Shown here: positions 8,996 to 16,822 of the stretch, one piece after another
Layout: each line of letters begins with the position of its first letter
Numbering within the stretch: the stretch's first letter is position 1
Source of the DNA: Aliamphritea ceti
Lineage (GTDB): Bacteria; Pseudomonadota; Gammaproteobacteria; Pseudomonadales; Balneatricaceae
DNA length: 64,000 bases
Direction: 5' to 3'
NCBI RefSeq assembly: GCF_024347215.1
Contig: NZ_AP025282.1
Coordinates: forward strand, 3,348,001-3,412,000
Position numbers and translations under genes: made by a program
Notes under the pieces: model-generated
What the model was told of the DNA's origin: nothing
What the model saw: only the letters and a program-made list of their open reading frames with translations
The model's database searches: none

Positions 8996-9502
8996 TTATC
9001 TGTTCAGGTGATAATGATAAAACACTGAATCGCCATCCGACGGCTGACGGATAAACTTCAGTTTTGTAAGTAGCCCGGATGACGCAACATTGGCTTTATC
9101 AACACCGGCAATCAACACCTGCCAGTCAGTCATGCTTTCTGCATAGTGAATTAAACCGGCCAGCACCTCACTGGCAAGTCCTTTACCCCAGTAACGCTCT
9201 GCTAATAAATAGCCTATATGCGCATCTTTGTTGTCCCCGGCATATACAAATACAAAACCAATAATCGTATCAACCTCAGTAAGCCTGAGCATAAACAGGC
9301 GGCTTTCTGCCAACATCCGGTCAAGCCATTCATTAGCCGCTGCAACTGTATTTATGCCATGAAAGTAACCCGGCAGATTTTCCACTACTGCAGGTGAAAG
9401 CACCTCTACAGCCTGATTAAGTAGATCAGCCTTATCCGCCTGTGCCGAATTCTGTAACAGTTCGTATACCTTTAATCTGGCTGTTTCGTAAATAATCTTC
9501 AT
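8996..9502 (-). CDS. GNAT-family N-acetyltransferase
   Basis: 168 residues with a RimJ/RimL-like GNAT fold. The acetyl-CoA binding region is seen as IGYLLAERYWGKGLASEVLAG at about residues 96-116, followed by VDKANVASSGLLTKLKF, the usual Asn-Ser stretch before the last strand. The acceptor substrate cannot be told. The gene stands alone, convergent with the ABM gene. Confidence 0.85.
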   Translation of the reverse strand: MKIIYETARLKVYELLQNSAQADKADLLNQAVEVLSPAVVENLPGYFHGINTVAAANEWLDRMLAESRLFMLRLTEVDTIIGFVFVYAGDNKDAHIGYLLAERYWGKGLASEVLAGLIHYAESMTDWQVLIAGVDKANVASSGLLTKLKFIRQPSDGDSVFYHYHLNR

Positions 9503-9690
9503 GATCTGATCTCTCTGAAGCGTCGGCTAAACAATAAAGCCTCTATCCTACTCATAATTTTGGCTGCTATTTGTTATAGCCCCAGTTATATTCCCAGTTA
9601 TAACCTCAGTGAAAGCAGCCCAAAAGCAACTCACCGAGTAAGCCATTCTACTCAAGACTTACCGTCCCGGCAGACAAGGATAACGTCAAT

Positions 9691-10308
9691 ATGAATTTTG
9701 AAACCTGGATAGCTTACGCAGTTGCCTGCACCCTGCTTTCTATTATTCCCGGCCCAAGTGTTTTACTGACAACAGGTATAGCACTTACCAGAAGCTTAGG
9801 CGCTGCCTATGTTTGTATTGCAGGCGCAACCTTGGGCAGCACTATTTTAATACTCTTATCCCTACTTGGCGTCGGCGCAATTTTGCAAACCTCTGCACTG
9901 CTGTTTCTGATTGTTAAATGGCTGGGCGTTATCTATCTGGCCTATCTCGGCATTTGTCAGATCATACAGGCCAGACAAATATCTTCGGCAGCTGATAACC
10001 CTTCTCAAACTTCTCAATACAGCAGCTTTAGTTCTGGTTTCTTAACTGCACTGTTAAATCCTAAATCCATCGTATTCTACATGGCATTTCTCAGTCAGTT
10101 CTTCGACCCTAGTGCAAACCACTTGCTTCAATACGTCATTCTGATAATAACGGCTCTGGTCTCCGCCGCTATAGTTCTGGCCTGTTATGCAATGGCTGCA
10201 GCCAAAGCAAAAACCTCTTTTACGAACAGTCAGATGCAGAAAAAAGTAAACTATATTAGTGGCGGGCTTTATCTCAGTGGAAGCGCACTGATGGCAACAT
10301 CCAAGTAA
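9691..10308 (+). CDS. LysE/RhtB-family amino acid exporter
   Basis: 205 residues with about six membrane helices. The family hallmark at the N-terminus is present (ACTLLSIIPGPSVLLTTGIA, residues 12-31), with LLNPKSIVFYMAFLSQFF near residue 122 as the second conserved block. Members export homoserine, threonine, lysine or other small metabolites; the substrate here is unknown. It may be the first gene of a run of three plus-strand genes ending at 11262. Confidence 0.9.
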   Translation: MNFETWIAYAVACTLLSIIPGPSVLLTTGIALTRSLGAAYVCIAGATLGSTILILLSLLGVGAILQTSALLFLIVKWLGVIYLAYLGICQIIQARQISSAADNPSQTSQYSSFSSGFLTALLNPKSIVFYMAFLSQFFDPSANHLLQYVILIITALVSAAIVLACYAMAAAKAKTSFTNSQMQKKVNYISGGLYLSGSALMATSK

Positions 10309-10359
10309 AATACAACGATTCTAATTTTCCTCTTTCAACAGATCAGGCAACAAACAGCT

Positions 10360-10647
10360 ATGGAATCACCTTACCCCAAAGCACCGAAGCGGCTCCGTGA
10401 CCTAAACGGTTTCGGCCCAAGAAGCGAGGAAATTCTCGCCGAAGTAGATATCCATTCAGTCGAAGAATTTATGGCAACAGACCCTTATGAACTCTATGCC
10501 AAAATCAAACCGATGAAAGGCATGGGCATGAACTCTATTTACGCCATCATCGGCGCACGGGAAAACCTTCACTGGCTGGATGTAGCTAAAACACGTAAAA
10601 CTGAAATACTGATGCAGTTAGATGACTTAGGGCTGGCACCCAAATAG
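10360..10647 (+). CDS. TfoX C-terminal domain protein
   Basis: 95 residues made up of the helical TfoX_C domain alone. RLRDLNGFGPRSEEILAEVD, then FMATDPYELYAKIK and NSIYAIIGARENLHWLDV, match the family pattern of a helix-hairpin-helix-like GxGPxS segment and a W-rich end. Full-length TfoX/Sxy proteins regulate competence through CRP, but the N-terminal domain needed for that is missing here. Stand-alone TfoX_C proteins are common and of unknown function. Confidence 0.75.
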   Translation: MESPYPKAPKRLRDLNGFGPRSEEILAEVDIHSVEEFMATDPYELYAKIKPMKGMGMNSIYAIIGARENLHWLDVAKTRKTEILMQLDDLGLAPK

Positions 10648-10725
10648 CCAGCGATGATGCAACACCTGACTGAAACCGCTCTACAGCGCCACAGACTTAG
10701 CCAACGACAAATTGAGGTATAGCCT

Positions 10726-11262
10726 TTGACAGGCTTTGAAATAGCTTTACTGATACTCATAACTTTTATCGGAGGCACTATTGTCTGGAGCACACTATGG
10801 GTTGGAATATCCCCCATGCCCAGCTCCAAAAAAGCCCGTAAGGCTATCCTTCAGCTGAGTGAGGAGACCGGAACCGGACCAATTTTCGAGCTAGGCAGCG
10901 GCTGGGGAAATTTACTTATCCCACTGGCAAGAAAATACCCTCAGCGGAAAATAATCGGCTATGAATTATCGGTTATGCCATGGCTGACAACCGTCATACT
11001 TAAAACCCTGTTTGGTCTCAACAACATTCAGCTACATCGAAAGAACTTCTTACAGGCAGACCTTAGCGACGCCTCTGTCATCATCTGTTATTTGTTTCCC
11101 GGCGGGATGCAGACAATTGAGAATAAGCTGAAGACTAAACATGAAAACCTGAATTATCTGATCAGTAATAACTTCTCGTTACCGTCACATACACCAGCCA
11201 GAACAATTCAGTTAAATGACTTGTACAAATCACCTGTGTATTTATACGAATTAAAAGATTAG
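10726..11262 (+). CDS. Membrane-anchored SAM-dependent methyltransferase-like protein
   Basis: 178 residues from a TTG start that has GAGGT about 8 bases upstream; no ATG fits as well. The first 25 residues form one membrane helix (FEIALLILITFIGGTIVWST). The rest resembles a class I methyltransferase with motif I FELGSGWGNLLI at residues 50-61, followed by IGYELSVMPWL as motif II. The protein is short and its substrate-binding part is limited, so the substrate is unknown. Related small membrane methyltransferases occur widely in gammaproteobacteria. Confidence 0.7.
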   Translation: MTGFEIALLILITFIGGTIVWSTLWVGISPMPSSKKARKAILQLSEETGTGPIFELGSGWGNLLIPLARKYPQRKIIGYELSVMPWLTTVILKTLFGLNNIQLHRKNFLQADLSDASVIICYLFPGGMQTIENKLKTKHENLNYLISNNFSLPSHTPARTIQLNDLYKSPVYLYELKD

Positions 11263-11596
11263 CCAATGGGCTAACTGCTAGCCGACATTAAGAAGAACTA
11301 TTCCGAATACTTGAGCAATTTAGCTAAAGGCATATGCGAGCTTTCTGGATGAAGGAATTCTTATGCCCGCTGAATGCCAAAAGCGGACCTTGAGGAATGC
11401 TAGCCAGAGGGCCGCTTACGACACAATGCAGACACTAGTCATAAGGCTTTGTTTTGGCATTTTCAGTAATGAAGTATATTCTGCTTCATGTGTAATCATT
11501 TGCTTGCGAAGTAGTCCCACCTAAAAGATTTCAATATTTTTACTCTGAGCCTAAATATCCATATAAATATAAAAACTTACAATATCGTAACTGATA
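11263..11596. other. Intergenic region at the left edge of the accessory segment
   Basis: A small hairpin (GGCTA/TAGCC, 11269-11283) follows the methyltransferase gene. The rest contains no gene I can support. AAGCGG near 11382 and CCGCTT near 11412 are complementary. Base composition becomes AT-richer from here to about 16.8 kb. Confidence 0.4.
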
Positions 11597-12640
11597 CTAA
11601 GTCATGTTTGAAATTTCATTAAATCGGCTGATATATTGTGCTCTACTTTTTTCGGTAATATCTACACCAGAAGGCATCTTATTGCCATAAAACTCCTGCA
11701 TTTCCACACCTTCGTTAAAAACAGATTCGAGCATTTCTTTAAATGTTTGGCTGTCAGTTTCTTTATAGGTAGTAAGGCTAAAAAATATATCCAGCTGTTT
11801 GCGCTCTATACCTCGAACACTCGCTTCCTGTACTAAATTATTTTGGTCAATATGAATACCATTCTTGTTTTCATTGGCAACTATAACCCCATCAATAGTA
11901 AAAACCGTTTTTTGCGGTGAAGCATTGTAATTTACTAAGCCTTGTTCCATCTGTTGCAATGCTGTCGCACGGATAGATTGGGTTTGGTACATTCGTTTTG
12001 TCTGCTGGTTTACAAAGTCTCCCCATGAAGAGTCGTTAAGCAACGCGTGAGCCTGTGCATAATTAGGCCCGTCGCCGTCTTCGAATGTTTGAACTGACAC
12101 GCGGCCACCAAACCGAGCCTTTAAACTATCGAGAAAGACATCATATTCTCCATGCGATTCCTGCAGTATTAAACTTGCTTCTGCTATCTGCTCATGCTCT
12201 GGATTGGGCCGAAAGGGTGTTGCTATTTCTCCACGGGTGGTTTGTAGTGCCACAAATACGCCATCAATTTTAACGACAGCTTTAGTAGTGCGTTCATTTC
12301 CCTGATCGATCATGCTTGCTTGATACAGGTTGATGTTTTCCGTGCTCTCGTGACCATCTAGTGTATGACGCGCTCTTTTAGCGTCCAGCATTGACAGGGA
12401 TTCAGTGCCAATGGTCACGGTTTTAACGAACTCGTCCCACGGATTTCTCTGCACAAAACGAACAGACTCTACTGCGTTATCGAACGTTGTGCCTTTATAA
12501 GGGGTTGCTTCTAGTCCCCCCCCTTCTTGCAATGACTTTAATAGAGAATCGATGCTACTTTTTTCCTCATAAGAATCATGTGGAGGTTGCTTAACTTGAT
12601 TTGATAGCCGATAAGCTGGGGTTGTCGAACGAATGTCCAT
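11597..12640 (-). CDS. Unrecognised protein with two internal repeats
   Basis: 347 residues from the ATG at 12640, chosen because GGAGAA lies five bases upstream; an alternative start 14 codons earlier has no such site. I do not recognise the family. There is no signal peptide or membrane segment; the first 50 residues are polar and probably disordered. The protein holds two diverged copies of one unit. Copy 1 (about 52-176) contains NPWDEFV and AVVKIDGVFVA. Copy 2 (about 192-290) contains SSWGDFV and TVFTIDGVIVA, followed by a matching EAS segment (AEASL versus QEASV). It faces the same way as the unrecognised gene at 12878-13495, 237 bp upstream. Both lie in AT-rich accessory DNA and may have been acquired together. 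Confidence 0.72.
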   Translation of the reverse strand: MDIRSTTPAYRLSNQVKQPPHDSYEEKSSIDSLLKSLQEGGGLEATPYKGTTFDNAVESVRFVQRNPWDEFVKTVTIGTESLSMLDAKRARHTLDGHESTENINLYQASMIDQGNERTTKAVVKIDGVFVALQTTRGEIATPFRPNPEHEQIAEASLILQESHGEYDVFLDSLKARFGGRVSVQTFEDGDGPNYAQAHALLNDSSWGDFVNQQTKRMYQTQSIRATALQQMEQGLVNYNASPQKTVFTIDGVIVANENKNGIHIDQNNLVQEASVRGIERKQLDIFFSLTTYKETDSQTFKEMLESVFNEGVEMQEFYGNKMPSGVDITEKSRAQYISRFNEISNMT

Positions 12641-12877
12641 ATTATTTCTCCAAAACTCTTCTTGCAGCACCACGTAACCCATCTCTGTTCTTAAAAAAGT
12701 TGGGAACCCATTGTCACTGCTTGCTATGCGAGAGTGTCAATCGTCGGTTGAAGTTTGTAAGTATATTTTTGTTCAAACATGTTTGTTTCAATCGAACCTT
12801 TTCTAAAGAGGAAGGCGTTAATTCTGGCTGTGACAGTTCAGAACGGACCAAACACCGAAAGGTACTCATTAATTTTA

Positions 12878-13495
12878 TTAGAGGATAGATTCCCTAGGTT
12901 CAGTTTTATCGGCGATTTTTAGCGCCATTTCCAGTTGATTAATAGGTGTCTTGTCTTCACTGCCCAGGGGCTGTCCTGCTGTGGCGTTTAAGTATTGATT
13001 TTGTTCTGCACCGACGGTCTTGATGTCACTCGCCAGCGAGGAAAGTTTTGAGCCATCAAAATTATGAATAATCGATTTGGCCGTTTGTAGAGTCGTGATT
13101 AAGCTATTCTCGGGGTCAGTTTCCTTCACGCCATTACTAAAGCGGTCTATGAAAGTAGATAGTTCTCCAGGAGTACTGTTGGGACTTTCACCAGGTGAAG
13201 CTACAGATGGACTTAGTTTGCTCGCCACATCGGTGCTGAGAAAATCATCTTCGGTGAGTCGCGCTATAAATTCTGGCGTGATAGATACACTTTGTGGTCT
13301 CGCAGAAAAAAACTCTTCGTTTAGCTTCTGAATTTTCTGCGCCCTGGTAGAAAGTTCAACACCGCGAGGATTGCTATGTAATGCCTCTGTGATACCGTTT
13401 TGATCTGTTGAATCGCTGGCCGCCTTAACTGTAACGCCTTGGCTATTATCTTGTTTTATAGGAGCATCGTTGCGTGTCGAGCTGATAGTAGGCAT
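12878..13495 (-). CDS. Unrecognised polar protein
   Basis: 205 residues from the ATG at 13495; the frame stays open for 59 more codons upstream, but that extension looks non-coding. Only a weak ribosome binding site (GGA) is seen. I do not recognise the family. The sequence is rich in Ser, Thr, Asp, Glu and Asn with no signal peptide, membrane segment or cysteine, and looks partly disordered. A few amphipathic stretches occur (for example RAQKIQKLNEEFF near residue 50 and TPINQLEMALKIAD near the end). It shares an STxPAY/ISSTRND-like polar N-terminus with its neighbour at 11597-12640, but no clear sequence similarity beyond that. Roles as a secreted or accessory protein are possible but unproven. 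Confidence 0.55.
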   Translation of the reverse strand: MPTISSTRNDAPIKQDNSQGVTVKAASDSTDQNGITEALHSNPRGVELSTRAQKIQKLNEEFFSARPQSVSITPEFIARLTEDDFLSTDVASKLSPSVASPGESPNSTPGELSTFIDRFSNGVKETDPENSLITTLQTAKSIIHNFDGSKLSSLASDIKTVGAEQNQYLNATAGQPLGSEDKTPINQLEMALKIADKTEPRESIL

Positions 13496-14001
13496 TACAC
13501 ATGTCCATAAACGAATAATCTGATTGGTAGACACACAAAATATTTGTGCCAACTCTGAAAGATGAAACAGAATCCCCTTATGCATCGAAACTATAGGCGC
13601 CAAGTAACAAAGCGCCAAGCAGCTGCCTGCGGTACGGCAAGTCAGTGCCTGTAATCTGCGCTCCAGCACCAAGACTCCCGATGACTCCTTTGTCGTGGAT
13701 TAAGTTACTCAGCCTCATATGACCTAGCCGTAGAAATCCTCGTGTTGGTACATCGAGATGCCCTCTAACAGCGGCAACATTAGTTAGCTGCGTTGCGGAG
13801 AGACTAAGGTAAGCGATGAGTAAAAAAGGATACAGGTTCAGATTTATCTATATTTATAATGTCAAAAAGATAAGAAGGGAATTTGTCCTCATCTGATTTT
13901 ATCAATCTGTACTTATGGTCTAGCTCCTCTATCATCAAACTACTGCGCGAGCTTAACGAATAGATTCGATCGAAGTGCCGATCTGTTGTCTCTGGTATGC
14001 C

Positions 14002-14163
14002 CTAAATAAGGGCTCTCAGACCAGGTAAGAGTTTTTCAAAACCAACAGCCCTAGCCGCGTTTGTAGTGGTCATGTAAAACTGGCCAATGGGGGGCGCTAA
14101 GTTCGCGTAGCAGAAGCCTGCGGTTGACGCGAAGGTTGACTGCTCTGTACCAAAAGCAAACAT
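14002..14163 (-). other. 53-codon reading frame of unknown status
   Basis: An ATG at 14163 opens a frame for 53 codons with unusually protein-like composition (for example TAGFCYANLAPPIGQFYMTT). The frame stays open for about 12 codons upstream of the ATG to a TAG. No ribosome binding site is clear, and the frame overlaps a nested hairpin, so it may be part of a repeated element rather than a gene. Confidence 0.25.
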
Positions 14164-14194
14164 AAATAGCGGCTTTTCTTCGGGGCAGGCAGCA

Positions 14195-14321
14195 GCCTAA
14201 CTATGAATATTCGTACAGTATATTTGGTGACTTTCAAAATGACGGCTCGTTTTGACAGACAGGTAGGCTCGAAAACCTGTTGGAAATATATACGAAATAT
14301 TGCATTATCAATAAGTTAGCA
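14195..14321 (+). repeat. Probable long attC site
   Basis: GCCTAAC at 14195 fits the R'' box (RYYYAAC) and GTTAGCA at 14315 fits the R' box closely; the same R' box ends the attC at 16044. Between them the arms are imperfect complements: AATATTCGTA plus TATATTT (14206-14226) against AAATATA plus TACGAAATATT (14284-14301). The 127-bp length resembles the long attC sites of Vibrio superintegrons. The adjacent core pairing is weaker than in the three sites downstream. Confidence 0.5.
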
Positions 14322-14510
14322 GATTAGTTGCTTGGGATACTGTGCCAAGCCTCCCAGAAATATACGCTGGCTCGTTTTCATGGAAGATAATGAAAGACGC
14401 TTTCTGATTTTTCCTTACTCTTCATATGTTTATATATCTATAATAGAGATATCTAAAATGGCAAACCAAGCCAGCTCAGAATTAAAATGTTAGAAACATA
14501 AGGATATATA

Positions 14511-15092
14511 GTGAACTGTTTAGTTGTAGTAGCACACCCTTTAGAAAATAGTCTCTGCAAATACTTGACGGAAAAAACAATTACCCATCTAAAGAAAAAA
14601 GGTTATCAAGTAACTGTAAAAGATCTTTACAACGAAGGTTTCAATCCAGTATTGAGTAAAGCAGAAAGAGAAAGTTACTACCAAAATATGTTTGATGATC
14701 ATCAAGTGAATAGTGATATTAAGCAACTAAAGCAAGTCGAATGCTTGGTTTTAATATTTCCAACTTGGTGGTTTAGTTTTCCTGCCATTTTAAAAGGTTG
14801 GTTTGACAGAGTTTGGGCACCAGGACACGCATACGAGCATGCTTCAGACTATGGTCCAATCAAGCAGTGTTTAAACAACTTAAAAGAAATGAAAGTTATA
14901 ACCACTCTTGGTTCACCTTGGTGGGTTGATGCTTTTGTTTTGAGGAAGCCAGTGAAAAAAATTCTTAAACTTGCACTTTTAGGAGCTTGCGCAACTAATT
15001 GCAAATTTAAGATGTTGTCTTTATATAATAGTGAAAAACTTAGCAAAGAAAAAATTAACAAATTTGTTGATAGAATAGAATCGAATTTCTAA
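14511..15092 (+). CDS. Flavodoxin-fold NAD(P)H:quinone reductase, cassette-borne
   Basis: 193 residues from a GTG start with AAGGA 8 bases upstream. The protein matches the Flavodoxin_2 family (MdaB/KefF-like). It begins MNCLVVVAHPLENSLCKYL, and contains VLIFPTWWFSFPAILKGWFD at about 82-101, the FMN/dimer region, then ITTLGSPWW near residue 130. Such enzymes reduce quinones by two electrons in the cytoplasm. The stop codon lies inside the first strong attC site, and AT-rich composition differs from the chromosomal genes, so it is an integron cassette gene. A TATAAT at 14439-14444 may be part of a promoter inside the cassette. Confidence 0.85.
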   Translation: MNCLVVVAHPLENSLCKYLTEKTITHLKKKGYQVTVKDLYNEGFNPVLSKAERESYYQNMFDDHQVNSDIKQLKQVECLVLIFPTWWFSFPAILKGWFDRVWAPGHAYEHASDYGPIKQCLNNLKEMKVITTLGSPWWVDAFVLRKPVKKILKLALLGACATNCKFKMLSLYNSEKLSKEKINKFVDRIESNF

Positions 15093-15158
15093 CAAGTTGC
15101 TGCATCGGAAAAAATACTCGCTTGTGCTCGCATTTTTCCGCTGAGCAAGGCGTTATGT
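15087..15158 (+). repeat. Integron attC site 1
   Basis: TTCTAAC (R'') and GTTATGT (R') bound a 72-bp imperfect palindrome. AACAAGTTGCTGCATCGGAA on the left matches the reverse complement of the right arm, AACGCCTTGCTCAGCGGAA, apart from the AAG/GCC spacer and unpaired bases typical of attC. The upstream gene's stop codon lies within R''. Confidence 0.88.
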
Positions 15159-15170
15159 TTCAGGCGATAT

Positions 15171-15473
15171 ATGTTCATAGGTACTGAGTTTCAAAAATGG
15201 TGTGCTCTTTTTGTACTCGCATTGGTTGGGGGCGCAGTAGCGAATAGCTTTCCTCACCCAAGTGACCCCATTCGTCCGTATTTATTAGTATTGCTATCAC
15301 TTATGTTTGCGAAGCATTGGCTAGAGTATTTATTGTTCCTGCCAATAACCGGGCTTAAGGGACTATATATACCAACCCAAGAGCGTGAGAAAAGACGCAA
15401 CTTTTTCATTTTCACACTAGTCGCTTATGTGGCTCTAATGGTTTGGCTGGTTATATATGTATATCCAGCGTAA
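15171..15473 (+). CDS. Small integral membrane protein, cassette-borne
   Basis: 100 residues with three probable membrane segments (about 10-26, 36-57 and 78-97) and a short basic loop with QEREKRRN near residue 72. I do not recognise the family. The start codon comes 12 bp after the end of attC 1 and the stop three bases before attC 2, so the gene fills its cassette exactly. AGGCG lies a few bases upstream of the ATG. The function is unknown. Confidence 0.75.
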   Translation: MFIGTEFQKWCALFVLALVGGAVANSFPHPSDPIRPYLLVLLSLMFAKHWLEYLLFLPITGLKGLYIPTQEREKRRNFFIFTLVAYVALMVWLVIYVYPA

Positions 15474-15475
15474 AA

Positions 15476-15548
15476 ACATAACAAGCAAAGGCAGCATAGC
15501 CCTGCGGGCTGGACGCGCTAATGCGCGCTGCTGCTTTGGGCGTTAAAT
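15476..15548 (+). repeat. Integron attC site 2
   Basis: ACATAAC (R'', one mismatch to consensus) and GTTAAAT (R', perfect match to GTTRRRY) bound a 73-bp palindrome. AACAAGCAAAGGCAGC pairs with the reverse complement of the right arm, AACGCCCAAAGCAGCAGC, leaving one unpaired G. Confidence 0.88.
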
Positions 15549-15552
15549 ATCT

Positions 15553-15969
15553 ATGAAGAGAATCTCAGTGCTCCAAAAAGAACTCGACTCCATAAGGAAA
15601 AGACTAGTCGACGGGCCTCGATCAAATGGCCTTTTTCTTATGCCAGATTGTCCGACTCATAGCGGAGCGCCACATGTTGAGATCATCGGTGATGAATATC
15701 ACTTTGTAGTTACTGAAAGAGGTTCAGAATTTGAGCGCCGAAAGACAAAGGAATCTGATGAGTTACTTTATTGGTTTGTGTCCGGAGGTGTTTCACAGCT
15801 CGCCCGAGATTGGGAACTAGAACATAGAGTAGAGGGGAACGATTCTAGACGGTTATGGTTCGCAAAAGAAGTTGAGATGTTACGTACACTCAATATTGAA
15901 TGGGCCAAAAGAAAGGTACTGCATCAAAAAAGTGTTCTAAAAGAGCATCCGTTCAATGACAATATTTAA
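15553..15969 (+). CDS. Imm63-type immunity protein, cassette-borne
   Basis: 138 residues. The central and C-terminal parts agree with the Imm63 family of polymorphic-toxin immunity proteins: PHVEIIGDEYHFVVTERGSE (residues 40-59), ESDELLYWFVSG, a WELEHRVEGNDSRRLWFAKE stretch, LNIEWAKR, and a LKEHPFND end. Proteins of this family neutralise a cognate toxin, but no toxin gene is next to it, so it is an orphan here. Its ATG is only four bases after attC 2 and its stop lies in attC 3, so translation probably needs an upstream ribosome binding site provided by the attC end. The family call rests on remembered motif similarity. Confidence 0.72.
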   Translation: MKRISVLQKELDSIRKRLVDGPRSNGLFLMPDCPTHSGAPHVEIIGDEYHFVVTERGSEFERRKTKESDELLYWFVSGGVSQLARDWELEHRVEGNDSRRLWFAKEVEMLRTLNIEWAKRKVLHQKSVLKEHPFNDNI

Positions 15970-16044
15970 CAAGGCAATTAAAAATCGCCCACAAAAATCA
16001 TGGGATGGACTCGCTTACGCTCGCCTTTTATTGCGACGTTAGCA
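15964..16044 (+). repeat. Integron attC site 3
   Basis: ATTTAAC (perfect R'') and GTTAGCA (near-consensus R') bound an 81-bp palindrome. AACAAGGCAATTAAAA matches the reverse complement of the right arm, AACGTCGCAATAAAAGGCG. It closes the Imm63 cassette and is the last attC recognised. Confidence 0.85.
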
Positions 16045-16135
16045 CACACGATTTTATGGATAGCGGAGTAAAAGCATAGGCCAGAGAATACGCTATACGT
16101 TTTCGGCCGATCTGTACTCCCATAAACAAATATAG

Positions 16136-16164
16136 CCTAAACCATATACAGCTTTAGGTTTTTT
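16136..16164 (+). terminator. Intrinsic terminator after the cassette array
   Basis: CCTAAA pairs with TTTAGG around an 11-base loop and is followed directly by six T residues. It would stop transcription leaving the array before it reaches the convergent soxR gene. Confidence 0.7.
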
Positions 16165-16252
16165 GAATTAAGGACTTGGAATCATAAGCACACACTAACA
16201 AAGATTGGAAAGACGACGTCTGAAATCAGAACTTATTTCTAATGATTCAGAC

Positions 16253-16708
16253 TTATTCGCAACCTTCCTCGTCGATTAACCTTTGTGCACCATCCCCGTT
16301 TTCATGCAGGATATCATCAGGATTAAGTAAGTGGCATTTCTTCATACTCAAACATCCGCAACCAATACAACCTGTTAAATTATCCCTTAAAGATTGTATT
16401 TGTCTCATTTTACTATCGAGATCTTTTTGCCATTTCCTGGCGACTCGCTCCCAATCTCTCTTAGTAGGAGTTTTGTCCATTGGCAGGCTTGCTAGCTCAA
16501 ACGTAATTTCTTCAAGAGTAAAGCCGACAGACTGGGCAACCTGAATTAATGCAATCCTTCTCAACATAGAAGCATTGTATCTGCGTTGATTACCATTCGT
16601 TCGCCTGGAATGAATCAAACCTTTAGTTTCGTAAAACCGCAGTGCAGACGTTGCGACACCACTTCGTTCAGATAGCTGACCAACAGTAAAATTATTGTTA
16701 TTTATCAT
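16253..16708 (-). CDS. soxR: Redox-sensing transcriptional regulator SoxR
   Basis: 151 residues, the standard SoxR length. The MerR-type helix-turn-helix occupies residues 7-45 (FTVGQLSERSGVATSALRFY). The four cysteines that hold the [2Fe-2S] cluster are present as CIGCGCLSMKKC (C114, C117, C119, C125), the diagnostic CX2CXCX5C pattern. Oxidation of the cluster by redox-active compounds or superoxide switches the bound promoter on. The gene diverges from the RidA-family gene, whose promoter contains a SoxR operator. No soxS is present, as is usual outside enteric bacteria, where SoxR acts directly on target genes. Confidence 0.96.
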   Translation of the reverse strand: MINNNNFTVGQLSERSGVATSALRFYETKGLIHSRRTNGNQRRYNASMLRRIALIQVAQSVGFTLEEITFELASLPMDKTPTKRDWERVARKWQKDLDSKMRQIQSLRDNLTGCIGCGCLSMKKCHLLNPDDILHENGDGAQRLIDEEGCE

Positions 16709-16756
16709 GGCTTTAAATTAAATATCGAGCGTAAATTAATATATAAAACTAAGGTG

Positions 16757-16787
16757 TTGACTTAAAGTTAACTTTAACAATTATACT
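16757..16787 (+). promoter_or_regulatory. SoxR-type promoter with operator
   Basis: A -35 box TTGACT (16757-16762) and a -10 box TATACT (16782-16787) are separated by 19 bp, the overlong spacer typical of MerR/SoxR promoters. The perfect palindrome TTAAAGTTAACTTTAA (16762-16777) fills the spacer and resembles the known SoxR box centre AAGTTAACTT. It points toward the RidA-family gene. Confidence 0.88.
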
Positions 16788-16822
16788 GCGCACCTGATTA
16801 CAAGACAACGCGAAGCAGGTTC

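Larger units (their letters stand above)
13496..14510. other. Long non-coding or remnant region before the cassette array
   Basis: About 1 kb with no full-size gene. It contains, from left to right, a minus-strand 53-codon frame (14002-14163), a nested hairpin at 14094-14141 (TTCGCGT with ACGCGAA, inner GCAG with CTGC), and a probable attC at 14195-14321. After that comes about 190 bp leading to the first cassette gene, with a TATAAT at 14439-14444. The mixture suggests remnants of older mobile or cassette DNA. Confidence 0.45.

Noticed and set aside
9581..9602. Two copies of CCCAGTTATA 12 bp apart upstream of the LysE-family gene
   Set aside because: Too short and too few to call a repeat element; probably chance in an AT-rich region.
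13496..13672. 59-codon N-terminal extension of the gene at 12878-13495
   Set aside because: The extension is cysteine- and leucine-rich, unlike the rest of the protein, and has no ribosome binding site at its start.
14511..15969. CRISPR array or insertion sequence as an explanation for the regular palindromes
   Set aside because: The palindromes are different in sequence, do not alternate with equal spacers and have attC boxes; there is no transposase or Cas gene.
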